A stretch of 64,000 bases of DNA from positions 51,279-115,278 of the forward strand of contig NZ_BSFQ01000022.1 in assembly GCF_027922425.1 (NCBI RefSeq), given 5' to 3'. Shown piece by piece: positions 34,422 through 41,714 of the stretch. The notes under the pieces are model-generated. The model was not told where the DNA came from. It worked only from the letters and a program-made list of their open reading frames with translations, and did not search any database. The position numbers were made by a program, and so were the translations under genes. Positions within the stretch are counted from its first letter, which is position 1. Each line of letters begins with the position of its first letter. The DNA comes from Pseudonocardia halophobica (GTDB taxonomy: Bacteria; Actinomycetota; Actinomycetes; Mycobacteriales; Pseudonocardiaceae).

Positions 34422-35957
34422 TCAGGCGGCGTTCCGCGGGCTCCCGCCCCGGCCGCCGCGACGACCACGCTGCCCGACCGAAGGGGCCTGCTGCCGCTGA
34501 CCCCCGCCGGTCTGCTGCCGGGCCGGACCGCCGCGCCCGGAGCTGCGGCGCCGCCGTCCGGTGCCGGCGGCGGGCTGCTGCTGCGGCGGCTTCGGGGCCT
34601 CCACCGGGACGCCGCTCGGTCGGCGCGCGCCGGTGACGTCGACCAGCGAGGCGGAGCCGGGGGCGGCGTCGGCCACGTCCGGGCTGACGCCGGCCTGGCG
34701 CATGAGGGTGTCGACGTCCCGCCGCTCCTCGGCCGTGACCAGCGTGACCACCACGCCGGACTCGCCGCCGCGGGCGGTGCGGCCGGCGCGGTGCAGGTAG
34801 TCCTTCGGGTCGCCCGGCGGGTCGACGTGCACAACGAGGCTGACGTCGTCGACGTGGATCCCGCGGGCGGCGACGTCCGTGGCCACCAGCACCGGGATGC
34901 TGCCGTCCTTGAAGGCGTCGATCGCGCGGTTGCGGGCGTTCTGCGCCTTGCCGCCGTGCAGCGCGCTGGCCTGCACGCCCTCGCGGCGCAGCTGTTTCAC
35001 CACGCGGTCGGCGCCGTGCTTGGTGCGCACGAAGAAGATCGTGCGGCCCTCGCGGGCGGCGATCTCGTGCACGATCCGGTTCTTGTCCGCGCGGTCGACC
35101 ATGAACAGGTGGTGGTCCATGGTCTCGACCGGCGCGGCGGCGGAGGCGACGGCGCGGGTGACCGGGTCGTGCAGGTAGCGGTCGACCAGCGTGGAGACCT
35201 CGTTGTCCAGGGTCGCGGAGAACAGCAGCCGCTGGCCGTCGGCCGGGGTGCGGTCGAGGATCCGCCGGACCTGCGGCAGGAAGCCCATGTCGGACATGCG
35301 GTCCGCCTCGTCGATCGCGGTGATCTCGACCGCGGAGAGGTCGCAGGTGCCCTCGTTGAGGTGGTCGGTCAGCCGGCCGGGGGTGGCGACGAGCAGGTCG
35401 ACGCCCCGCGCGAGGGTGTCGATCTGCCGGTTCATCGACAGCCCGCCGACCACGACGGCCTGCCGCAGGTGCAGCGCCTTCGCGAAGGGCTCCACGGCGT
35501 CGACCACCTGCTGGGCCAGCTCGCGGGTCGGGACCAGGACGAGGCCGCGGGGGCGGCGGGCCTGGGCGCGGCCGCCCGCGAGGCGCGCGACGAGCGCGAG
35601 GCCGAAGGCGAGGGTCTTGCCGGAACCGGTCTGACCGCGGCCGAGCAGGTCGCGGCCGCGGAGGGTCTCCGGGAGGGTCGCGGCCTGGATCGGGCGGGGC
35701 TCGGTGAAGCCCTCCGCGTCCAGGGCGCGCAGCACGGGCTCGGGCAGGCCGAGCGCGGCGAAGGTGGGCAGCCCGCTCTCCGGGGCGGTCCAGAGGACCT
35801 CCTCGGGCATGGCGGGCTTCGGCGCCACGCGGGCCGGGCGCTGCTGCTGCGGGGCGCCGGAGCGGCGGCCACCGGAGCGGCGCGGCCGGCGGGTGCCCGC
35901 CGAGGCGGGCTGGTGCGCGCCCTGCTGACGGGCAGGGCGGCGGGACGGACTGGTCAC
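34422..35957 (-). CDS. DEAD-box ATP-dependent RNA helicase
   Basis: A 511-residue RNA helicase. The GTG at 35955-35957 follows GGAGGT; an in-frame start at 35984 lacks such a site. Motifs in order: Q motif with FTEPRPIQAATLP, I GQTGSGKTLAF, Ia VPTRELAQQ, II DEADRM (the DEAD box), III FSATL, V DVAARGIHV, VI HRAGRTARGG. The C-terminus (about 100 residues) is Gly/Arg/Gln-rich and probably binds RNA. This is the RhlE/DeaD-like type involved in RNA unwinding or ribosome assembly, often cold-induced. It stands alone. Confidence 0.94.
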   Translation of the reverse strand: MTSPSRRPARQQGAHQPASAGTRRPRRSGGRRSGAPQQQRPARVAPKPAMPEEVLWTAPESGLPTFAALGLPEPVLRALDAEGFTEPRPIQAATLPETLRGRDLLGRGQTGSGKTLAFGLALVARLAGGRAQARRPRGLVLVPTRELAQQVVDAVEPFAKALHLRQAVVVGGLSMNRQIDTLARGVDLLVATPGRLTDHLNEGTCDLSAVEITAIDEADRMSDMGFLPQVRRILDRTPADGQRLLFSATLDNEVSTLVDRYLHDPVTRAVASAAAPVETMDHHLFMVDRADKNRIVHEIAAREGRTIFFVRTKHGADRVVKQLRREGVQASALHGGKAQNARNRAIDAFKDGSIPVLVATDVAARGIHVDDVSLVVHVDPPGDPKDYLHRAGRTARGGESGVVVTLVTAEERRDVDTLMRQAGVSPDVADAAPGSASLVDVTGARRPSGVPVEAPKPPQQQPAAGTGRRRRSSGRGGPARQQTGGGQRQQAPSVGQRGRRGGRGGSPRNAA

Positions 35958-36109
35958 TGGACCTCCGGGACGTCGGCGCGTCACACGGAGCGGCTCGGGC
36001 GACGGTGCGCGGCCGGCACGGGACGGGCCCGGGCGCCAGGGGGAGCGCGCCCGACGGGTACGTGCAAGGCGCCGTCGGTGCGGGCGCCTCGGTCCACCCT
36101 ACCCGTCGG

Positions 36110-36757
36110 TCACCGCGCGATCGCGGGGGCGGACACGTGATCTCGCGCTCCCTCGCCGACAGGGGACGGCGCCTCGCCCGTCGAGTGCCGCGTGTGCGGC
36201 TGAGCGCGTCGGTGCACGAGGTGGACGAGGCCCTCGCCGATCCGGCGTGCGTCGACGAGCCGCAGCGGCGTGCTGACGTCCCCGAAGAGTCGCCGCCCGG
36301 CCCCGAGGACGACCGGGTGCACGGTGAGCCGCAGCTCGTCGACGAGGTCGTGCTCCAGCAGGGTCCGGACGAGCCGGGCGCTGGCGTACACGACGACGTC
36401 GCCTTCGACCCGCTGCCGGAGCGCCGGGACGTCCGTCACCCGCGGCAGCACCGTCCCGTTCCCCCATCGCGGCTCGTCGAGCGTCGCGGAGATGACGTAC
36501 TTGGGCAGGCCGTTGAGCCGGTCCGCCCACTCGCCGGTCCGCGACGGCCACCGCGCCGCGAACCATTCGTCGCTGCGCCGGCCCAGCAGCAACGCGCCGG
36601 CCCGGCGTGCCTCGTCGACCTCGAGCGCGGCCCACGCCTCGCGGTCGGCCGCGCTCGTCCGCGTGAACCAGCCCCCGCGGTCGAAGCCCTCCTCACCGGT
36701 CGGGTCCTCGACGACCCCGTCGAGGGTGACGTTCTCACTGACGACGATCTGCCCCAT
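36110..36757 (-). CDS. Dihydrofolate reductase-like (RibD C-terminal fold) protein
   Basis: A 215-residue protein. The opening MGQIVVSENVTLDGVVEDP, the LLLGRRSDEWFAARWP loop and VYASARLVRTLLEHDLVDELRLTVHPVVLGAGRRLF are the hallmarks of the widely spread YyaP/YwjB-like group, which uses a DHFR/RibD fold and NADPH but whose substrates are mostly unknown. GGAGG precedes the ATG at 36755-36757. About 30 residues at the end (after VHLVHRR) look non-conserved. It shares a symmetric promoter region with the divergent ECF sigma gene. Confidence 0.82.
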   Translation of the reverse strand: MGQIVVSENVTLDGVVEDPTGEEGFDRGGWFTRTSAADREAWAALEVDEARRAGALLLGRRSDEWFAARWPSRTGEWADRLNGLPKYVISATLDEPRWGNGTVLPRVTDVPALRQRVEGDVVVYASARLVRTLLEHDLVDELRLTVHPVVLGAGRRLFGDVSTPLRLVDARRIGEGLVHLVHRRAQPHTRHSTGEAPSPVGEGARDHVSAPAIAR

Positions 36758-36791
36758 CGTGGTCCTCCGGTCCGGGCGGGCTCGGCATGCT

Positions 36792-36860
36792 CCGGTACGG
36801 ACACCGCGACGACGGGGGAAAGGGGCGCCCCGTCGGTCGTCCGGCCGGTGTCCGTACCGG
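36792..36860. promoter_or_regulatory. Perfect 14-bp inverted promoter repeats of the DHFR-like and sigma genes
   Basis: GGTGTCCGTACCGG occurs on the plus strand at 36847-36860 (19 bp before the sigma gene) and on the minus strand at 36792-36805 (34 bp before the DHFR-like gene). The copies are identical, so both genes probably share one sigma factor or regulator. Confidence 0.6.
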
Positions 36861-36878
36861 TGAGGGGGTGAGGGGCAG

Positions 36879-37880
36879 GTGTCGACCGGCGAGCTGCTGT
36901 CCCGCGCGCGGGCCGGGGACGGCGCGGCGTTCACCGCGCTGACCGAGCCGTACCGCCGTGAGCTGCACGTGCACTGCTACCGGATGCTCGGGTCCGTGCA
37001 CGACGCCGAGGACGCGCTGCAGGACACGCTGCTGGCCGCCTGGCGCGGACTCCCGGCCTTCGAGGAGCGCGCGTCCCTGCGCACCTGGCTCTACCGGATC
37101 GCGACCAACCGGTGCCTCAACGCGCGGCGGTCGGCGGCGCGGCGCCCCGCCGCGGCCTGGGACGTCCCCGGCGTCGACCCACCCGAGCCGACCCGGCTCG
37201 GCGAGGTCACCTGGCTCGGGCCCCTGCCCGACACCCTGCTCGACGACGTCCGCGATGCGCGGCCGGGCCCCGAGGCCCGGTACGAGCGGGCCGAGACCGT
37301 GTCCCTCGCGTTCGTGACCGCCCTGCAGACCCTGCCCCCGCGCCAGGTCGCCGTGCTCCTCCTGCGCGACGTGCTCGGGTTCCGCGCCGACGAGGTGGCC
37401 GGGATGCTCGGCTCGACCGTCGACGCGGTGAAGAGCGCGCTCAAGCGCGCCCGCCTCGGCCTCCGGCATCGGATGCCGACGCCCGCAGCCCCGCCGCCCG
37501 CACCCGGCTCACCCGCGGAGCAGGCGCTCGCGGCCGCCTTCGTCCGGGCATGGGAGTCGGCCGATCTCGACGCCCTGGTGGCCCTGCTGACCGAGGACGT
37601 CCTTCTCGTGATGCCCCCGATGCCTCTCGAGTACCAGGGCCGCGACCTCGCGATCCGCTTCTGCGCCGGGCTCTTCGGCGCGGGCCGCAGGTTCGATCTC
37701 GTGCCCACCCGGGCGAACGGTCAACTGGCGTTCGGCGCCTACCTCCGTGGGGCGGCGGGCCGGCCCGGGACGGGCGTGTACGTCCTCACCCTCGTCGGTG
37801 ACCGGATCGGCGCGATGACCCGCTTCGACGGGAGCGCGCTCCGGGTCTGCGGGCTCCCCGCGGAGCTCCCGGCCGGGTAG
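36879..37880 (+). CDS. ECF sigma factor with SnoaL-like C-terminal domain (SigG/SigJ type)
   Basis: A 333-residue sigma factor. Region 2 is HCYRMLGSVHDAEDALQDTLLAAW with the following LRTWLYRIATNRCLNARR; region 4 is LPPRQVAVLLLRDVLGFRADEVAGMLGSTVDAVKSALKRAR. From about residue 215 a SnoaL/NTF2-like domain follows (AAFVRAWESADLDALVALLTEDVLLVMPP), which controls the sigma in this class in place of an anti-sigma factor. The GTG at 36879 is 19 bp after GGTGTCCGTACCGG, also found before the divergent DHFR-like gene, so the factor probably reads its own promoter. Confidence 0.9.
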   Translation: MSTGELLSRARAGDGAAFTALTEPYRRELHVHCYRMLGSVHDAEDALQDTLLAAWRGLPAFEERASLRTWLYRIATNRCLNARRSAARRPAAAWDVPGVDPPEPTRLGEVTWLGPLPDTLLDDVRDARPGPEARYERAETVSLAFVTALQTLPPRQVAVLLLRDVLGFRADEVAGMLGSTVDAVKSALKRARLGLRHRMPTPAAPPPAPGSPAEQALAAAFVRAWESADLDALVALLTEDVLLVMPPMPLEYQGRDLAIRFCAGLFGAGRRFDLVPTRANGQLAFGAYLRGAAGRPGTGVYVLTLVGDRIGAMTRFDGSALRVCGLPAELPAG

Positions 37881-37909
37881 GCGCCCTCGCCCGGATGGGC
37901 GAGGGCGCC
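37880..37909. terminator. Perfect 12-bp hairpin between sigma gene and RIO kinase gene
   Basis: GGCGCCCTCGCC (37880-37891) and GGCGAGGGCGCC (37898-37909) flank a 6-nt loop. The stem starts at the last base of the sigma gene stop codon and lies 5 bp before the end of the convergent kinase gene, so it probably stops both. Confidence 0.8.
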
Positions 37910-37914
37910 GTCCG

Positions 37915-38775
37915 TCAAGCCAGGCCGGCCTCGGCGACGAGCTCGTGGAAGAGCTCCTCACCGGCCGGCTCCGGCAGGCCGCGGGCGGTGAACCACTCGG
38001 CGACCCGCCGGACGTCGCGGACCAGGAACTCGGCCCCGTGCGGGTTGCCGACGAGGTCGACGACCTGCGGCAGGTCGATCAGCACCAGCCGGCCGCGGTG
38101 CACCAGCAGGTTGTAGGCGGACAGGTCGCCGTGGGCCCAGCCGTGCCGGGCGAGCCCGCGCAGGGCCTCGCCCAGCTGGGCCCACAGGTCGGCCAGCTCC
38201 GCGTCCGACGGCCGGAGCTGGGCCAGCCGGGGCGCCGCGGACTCCCCGTCCCCGACGAACTCCAGCAACAGTTCGGTGCCGTCGAGCTGGACGGGGTAGG
38301 GGACCGGCAGGCCGGCCGACCACAGCGTGGACAGCGCCGCGAACTCCGCGGCCGCCCACTGCCCGGACAGCAGCTCGCGGCCGAACGCGGTCCGGTTCGT
38401 CATCGCCCGCATCTCCCGGGAGCGGCGCACGCGGCGCCCCTCCTGGTAGCCGGCGTCGCGGTGGAACATCCGGTGCTCGGCGGTGCGGTACCGCTTGGCG
38501 GCCATCAGCACCCCCGACGAACCGGGGATCCCGCGCTCGACGAGATGGACGTCGGCCTCCTTGCCGGTCTTGAGCACGCCGAGCTCGGTGTCGACCGCGG
38601 CGTGCGCGGTCTCCACCCAGGCGGGCCGGGGCTCGGGCCCGTGCTGCGCGCCGGTCCAGGTGGACCAGCGGTCGCCGGCGGGCGGGAGGTCGGGGTCCTC
38701 GTGCAGGTGCACGGGGTGGGGAACGTACTCGTCGTCGTCGAATCCACGACGGCGTCTGGGCATGCGCTCGCGCAT
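37915..38775 (-). CDS. RIO-type protein kinase
   Basis: A 286-residue RIO1-like kinase. Phosphate-loop equivalent GVLKTGKEADVHLV, catalytic loop HGDLSAYNLLVH (Asp and Asn), and metal-binding LIDLPQVVDLVGN match the RIO family. VLMAAKRYR provides the ATP-anchoring Lys. A basic, acidic-patched N-terminus precedes it. The targets are unknown in bacteria. Upstream on the same strand lie a hairpin (38795-38812) and a small Arg-rich frame (38834-38899) with a strong ribosome binding site. The ATG at 38775 is chosen; one at 38763 is also possible. Confidence 0.88.
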   Translation of the reverse strand: MRERMPRRRRGFDDDEYVPHPVHLHEDPDLPPAGDRWSTWTGAQHGPEPRPAWVETAHAAVDTELGVLKTGKEADVHLVERGIPGSSGVLMAAKRYRTAEHRMFHRDAGYQEGRRVRRSREMRAMTNRTAFGRELLSGQWAAAEFAALSTLWSAGLPVPYPVQLDGTELLLEFVGDGESAAPRLAQLRPSDAELADLWAQLGEALRGLARHGWAHGDLSAYNLLVHRGRLVLIDLPQVVDLVGNPHGAEFLVRDVRRVAEWFTARGLPEPAGEELFHELVAEAGLA

Positions 38776-38794
38776 TGAGGAGGGTTCTCCTGAC

Positions 38795-38812
38795 GTGGGG
38801 TGGACACCCCAC
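38795..38812 (-). promoter_or_regulatory. Perfect hairpin in the RIO kinase leader
   Basis: GTGGGGTG and CACCCCAC are separated by two bases, a near-perfect palindrome 19 bp before the kinase start. It could pause or stop transcription in the leader. Confidence 0.5.
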
Positions 38813-38833
38813 GCGAGCGACCTCGACGGTGCC

Positions 38834-38899
38834 TCAGCGCAGGGTGCGGGGGCGGGAGGGCGCGCGCCGGCGCGCCGCCACCCGGGCGGCGGTCGTCAT
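38834..38899 (-). CDS. Candidate 21-residue Arg-rich peptide upstream of the RIO kinase
   Basis: An ATG at 38897-38899 follows GGAGGTG with 4 nt spacing, among the strongest ribosome binding sites in the window. The frame encodes a 21-residue peptide beginning MTTAARVAARRRAP, with 8 Arg. A TTGACC -35 (38957-38962) and a GATCCT -10 18 bp away could drive it. It is not known to me. It may be a regulatory leader peptide or a tiny DNA/RNA-binding protein, or chance; the strong site makes the first two worth testing. Confidence 0.35.
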   Translation of the reverse strand: MTTAARVAARRRAPSRPRTLR

Positions 38900-38969
38900 C
38901 GGGCACCTCCTGTGCTCCACGTCGGTGCACGCAGGATCCGGGGTCGGACACCCGCGGGTCAACCGTTTT

Positions 38970-39551
38970 TCAGCCCTGCACCCACCAGGCCGGGACGAGC
39001 GCGCGGTAGAGGTCCTCGAACATCGCGACCTCGGGCTCGCCGGGCAGGTCCAGCCAGCCCTGGATCGCCCCGACCGTGCCCTGCGCGACGAACCGCGCGG
39101 CGGTGTCGGCCACGGCGTCGTCCGGCACGCCGGGCACCTGCAGCGGCAGCCGCAGCCGGCCGGTCTCGATCAGCCGGCGGCTCGTCTCCAGGAAGTGCTC
39201 GCTGAGCATGCCGTGCAGCGAACCCGGACCGCTGTCGCGGGCGAGTCCGCGGCGGTAGATCGGGGCGTGCCTGCGGATGTGCTCCAGGACCCGCCGGGTG
39301 ACCTCCCGGACGGCGGCGTCGGTGTCGCCGGGGTCGTCGAGCAGGCCGGCCCGCAGGTCGTCGAGCTCGGCGCGCAGCGCCTCGCGCAGGAGGTCGCCGG
39401 GGGACGCCGCGTGCTCGTAGAAGGTCGAGCGGTGCACGCCCGCGGCCTCGGCGAGCTGCGTGATCGTCAGGTCCGCGACGGGGGTCTCCCGGGCCAGCAC
39501 CAGGACGGCCCGGTGCAGCCGGTCGCGGCTGCGACGCCGCCGTGCGTCCAT
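38970..39551 (-). CDS. TetR-family regulator
   Basis: A 193-residue TetR protein. Helix-turn-helix: PVADLTITQLAEAAGVHRSTFYEHAASPGDLL (about residues 25-60). The C-terminal ligand domain is of the type with a MLSEHFLETSRRL helix. The ATG at 39549-39551 has GAGGTGGG 4 nt upstream and is preferred over one at 39563. It diverges from an SDR gene, and an inverted repeat lies between them, so the regulator probably represses both. Confidence 0.88.
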   Translation of the reverse strand: MDARRRRSRDRLHRAVLVLARETPVADLTITQLAEAAGVHRSTFYEHAASPGDLLREALRAELDDLRAGLLDDPGDTDAAVREVTRRVLEHIRRHAPIYRRGLARDSGPGSLHGMLSEHFLETSRRLIETGRLRLPLQVPGVPDDAVADTAARFVAQGTVGAIQGWLDLPGEPEVAMFEDLYRALVPAWWVQG

Positions 39552-39591
39552 GACCCACCTCACTCGATTCGCGGGAAGGGGCCGATGTTAG

Positions 39592-39629
39592 CCGACGTTT
39601 GTAGGACTTAGATAAGCGACGAACGTCGG
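39592..39629. promoter_or_regulatory. Inverted repeat, probable TetR operator
   Basis: CCGACGTTTG (39592-39601) and CGAACGTCGG (39620-39629) pair at 9 of 10 bases across 18 bp, between the divergent TetR and SDR genes. TAGATA (39609-39614) lies within it and may be a -10 box. Confidence 0.6.
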
Positions 39630-39653
39630 GCAACCGCAGGAAGAGGGATCAGC

Positions 39654-40409
39654 ATGGCGACCTACGACGTGGCGGACCGGTCCGCGATCGTCACCGGGGC
39701 GGGGTCGGGCATCGGCCGGGCGGTGGCGCACCTGCTGGCCGCGAACGGTGCCGCGGTCCTGGTGCACGACCTGAACGCGGACGCGGCCGAGCTCGTGGTC
39801 AAGGAGATCCGGGCGGCGGGCGGCACCGCGGAGGCCTTCGTCGGCGACGCGGCGGACCCCGAGGTAGCGCGCGCGGCCGTCGAGGCGGCCGAGAAGCTCG
39901 CGCCGCTCCGGATCGCGGTGAACAACGCGGGGATCGGTGGGGCGAACGAGCCGGTCGGGGAGTACCCCGAGGACAGCTGGCGCAAGGTCATCGATGTCAA
40001 CCTGAACGGCGTCTTCTACGGGCTGAAGGCGCAGATCCCGGCGATCGCGGCCCACGGCGGCGGGGCGATCGTCAACATGGCGTCGGTGCTCGGCTCGGTG
40101 GGCATCCCCGGCTCGTCGGCCTACGTCACCGCGAAGCACGGGCTGGTCGGCCTTACCAAGAACGCCGCGCTCGAGCACGCCGCCCAGGGCGTGCGCGTGA
40201 CGGCGGTCGGCCCCGGCTTCATCACCACGCCGCTGCTCGAGGCCAACCTCGACGCGGAGACGCAGCGGGCGCTCGCCGAGAAGCACGCCCTCGGCCGGCT
40301 CGGGACCGTCGACGAGGTGGCGAACCTGGTCGCCTTCCTCGCCTCCGACGCCGCCACCTTCATCACGGGCAGCTACCACCTGGTCGACGGCGGCTACGCG
40401 GCCCAGTGA
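39654..40409 (+). CDS. Short-chain dehydrogenase/reductase
   Basis: A 251-residue classical SDR: cofactor motif TGAGSGIG (about 15-22), NNAGIGG, and catalytic YVTAK with the Ser in MASVLGSVGIPGSSAY. RITHPLVDGGYAAQ-like ending (HLVDGGYAA) is standard. The Asp at the end of the second strand (VLVHDLNAD) suggests NAD rather than NADP. Ribosome binding site AGGAAGAGG, 7 nt before the ATG. It probably oxidises an alcohol or keto group whose effector is sensed by the divergent TetR protein. The stop codon starts a 14-bp tandem repeat. Confidence 0.9.
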   Translation: MATYDVADRSAIVTGAGSGIGRAVAHLLAANGAAVLVHDLNADAAELVVKEIRAAGGTAEAFVGDAADPEVARAAVEAAEKLAPLRIAVNNAGIGGANEPVGEYPEDSWRKVIDVNLNGVFYGLKAQIPAIAAHGGGAIVNMASVLGSVGIPGSSAYVTAKHGLVGLTKNAALEHAAQGVRVTAVGPGFITTPLLEANLDAETQRALAEKHALGRLGTVDEVANLVAFLASDAATFITGSYHLVDGGYAAQ

Positions 40410-40512
40410 GGTCGGCGCAGGCCCGGTGAGGTCGGCCCGGTGAGGTCGGCCCGGTGAGGTCGGCCCGGTGAGGTCGGCCCGGTGAAGTTCGGCCCGGTGA
40501 GGTTCGGCCGCC
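40407..40512. repeat. 14-bp tandem repeat starting at the SDR stop codon
   Basis: TGAGGTCGGCCCGG is repeated without change at 40427, 40441, 40455 and 40469. A longer form starts at 40407 with the gene's own TGA, and two altered copies follow at 40483 and 40498. The unit matches the gene's last bases. Confidence 0.85.
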
Positions 40513-40560
40513 GGATCCGGAGGGCTCCCTGCTCCGGACCCGGCGGCGCCTCCCGGAACT

Positions 40561-40758
40561 GCCGACTCGGGCTCCCGGAACTGCCGACTCGCGGTGCTGG
40601 AACTGCCGACTCGCGGTGCTGGAACTGCCGACTCGCGGTGCTGGAACGCGCGACTCGCGGGAGCTGGCAGCGCGACTCGCGGGAGCCCAGGGCGCGACTC
40701 GCGGGGAAAATTTGCGCGAGTCGCGCTCTCGGCTTCGGTGAGTCGCGCTCCTGGGTTC
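40561..40758. repeat. 22-bp period array A (nine units)
   Basis: Nine units begin at 40561, 40583, 40605, 40627, 40649, 40671, 40693, 40715 and 40737, exactly 22 bp apart. Seven carry a CGACTC(G/C)-type core in one orientation (CGACTCGCGG in the best copies); the last two carry its complement GAGTCGCG. It fills the gap between the convergent SDR and yaaA genes. This and the 14-bp repeat make up the 353-bp gap after the SDR gene. Not a CRISPR array, since no separate spacers exist. Confidence 0.85.
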
Positions 40759-40762
40759 GGGG

Positions 40763-41509
40763 TCAGGCGGGGATGACGAGGTCGAGGTGGTCGTCGGTCC
40801 GCTCGACCACGTGGCCGGCGCGGCGGGCGAGGCGCGCGACCGCCGCCGCGTCGGCCGGCTCCGCCCTGCTGCTCACCAGCAGCCGGGCCAGCCCGCCCTT
40901 GTGCGACTTGTTGTGGTGGCTCACCACCGAGCGGGACCCGTCGGGGCGCTCGGCCAGCACGTTCACCGTGACCGCTCCCGGCACGCGAGCCAGCCCGCCG
41001 TAGGCGCCCGACCGCAGGTCCACCACCAACTGTTCCGAAGCCAGCCTCGCCAGAACGGGCTCCAGCACCGGCCGCCACCGCGCGGCGAGCGTCCCGCCCG
41101 ACGGCAGCGTCGAGCCGGCGGACAGCCGGTACGCCGGGATGGGGTCGCCGGCGTGAACCAGCCCGAACAGCGCCGACCCCACGGCGAGCCGCTCCCGCGC
41201 CCGGCCCGCGGCGGCCCCGCGCAGCGACCCGACGTCGAGCGCGTCGTAGAGCACGCCGGTGTACCGGGTGATCGCCCGGGCGGTGGGGGCGGTCCACAGG
41301 GCCGCGTTGCGCTCGATCTCGTCGACCTGCCGCTCGGACAGGCCGAGGGCCGCCCGGCTGGCGGGGACGTCGTCGGCCAGCTCCACCAGCTCGTCGACCA
41401 GCGCCTTGCGCACCGGGTCGAGCTCGGGGTGGCTCAGCGCGGCGAGGTCGAGCGGCGGCCCCTCGCCTCCGGTGCGCTTGGTCTCCGACGGGGGCAGCAG
41501 GACGAGCAC
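40763..41509 (-). CDS. yaaA: Peroxide stress protein YaaA (DUF328)
   Basis: A 248-residue YaaA-family protein. Hallmarks are the opening VLLPPSETKR, the middle YTGVLYDALDVGSL, and VVSHHNKSHKGGLARLL near the C-terminus. In E. coli YaaA lowers free iron under peroxide stress. The GTG at 41507-41509 is chosen because TACGCT lies 7 nt upstream and the conserved sequence starts at once; longer frames are not conserved. It diverges from the metY leader peptide, with its promoter only about 30 bp away. Confidence 0.9.
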   Translation of the reverse strand: MLVLLPPSETKRTGGEGPPLDLAALSHPELDPVRKALVDELVELADDVPASRAALGLSERQVDEIERNAALWTAPTARAITRYTGVLYDALDVGSLRGAAAGRARERLAVGSALFGLVHAGDPIPAYRLSAGSTLPSGGTLAARWRPVLEPVLARLASEQLVVDLRSGAYGGLARVPGAVTVNVLAERPDGSRSVVSHHNKSHKGGLARLLVSSRAEPADAAAVARLARRAGHVVERTDDHLDLVIPA

Positions 41510-41553
41510 GCCCGGCAGCGTACGACCACGGTGATCAGCCACCCGGACCGGTG

Positions 41554-41583
41554 TTGTGCCGGTATGACGACCCCGGTTACGGT
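41554..41583 (+). promoter_or_regulatory. Promoter of the metY leader peptide
   Basis: TTGTGC (41554-41559) and TACGGT (41578-41583) are separated by 18 bp. The GTG of the leader peptide begins 7 nt after the -10 box, so a leaderless start is likely. Confidence 0.6.
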
Positions 41584-41590
41584 CGCCTTC

Positions 41591-41665
41591 GTGATCCGCC
41601 TCGTGGCCCGTCGCCATGTCGACTTCATGCGCGTGACCAGCGCGGCCTGTCGCCCCCGCGGCTGA
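41591..41665 (+). CDS. Candidate Cys-containing leader peptide of metY-metX
   Basis: A 24-residue peptide with the pattern RRHVDFMRVTSAAC near its end. Many actinobacterial 'putative leader peptides' upstream of sulfur genes have this RRHVD..R..SA.C form, as I recall them. It ends 49 bp before metY. The GTG at 41591 fits a leaderless start; an in-frame ATG at 41564 would give 33 residues. Stalling at the single Cys codon near the end when Cys is scarce could control metYX expression. The mechanism is inferred. Confidence 0.7.
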   Translation: MIRLVARRHVDFMRVTSAACRPRG

Positions 41666-41714
41666 ACCACATCCCCACGCGTAGCCCCCGAACGATCACC
41701 CCAGGAGACCTCGC

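Noticed and set aside
41510..41714. SAM riboswitch upstream of metY
   Set aside because: I could not match any known SAM-class core pairing, and the space is taken by a leader peptide and promoter.
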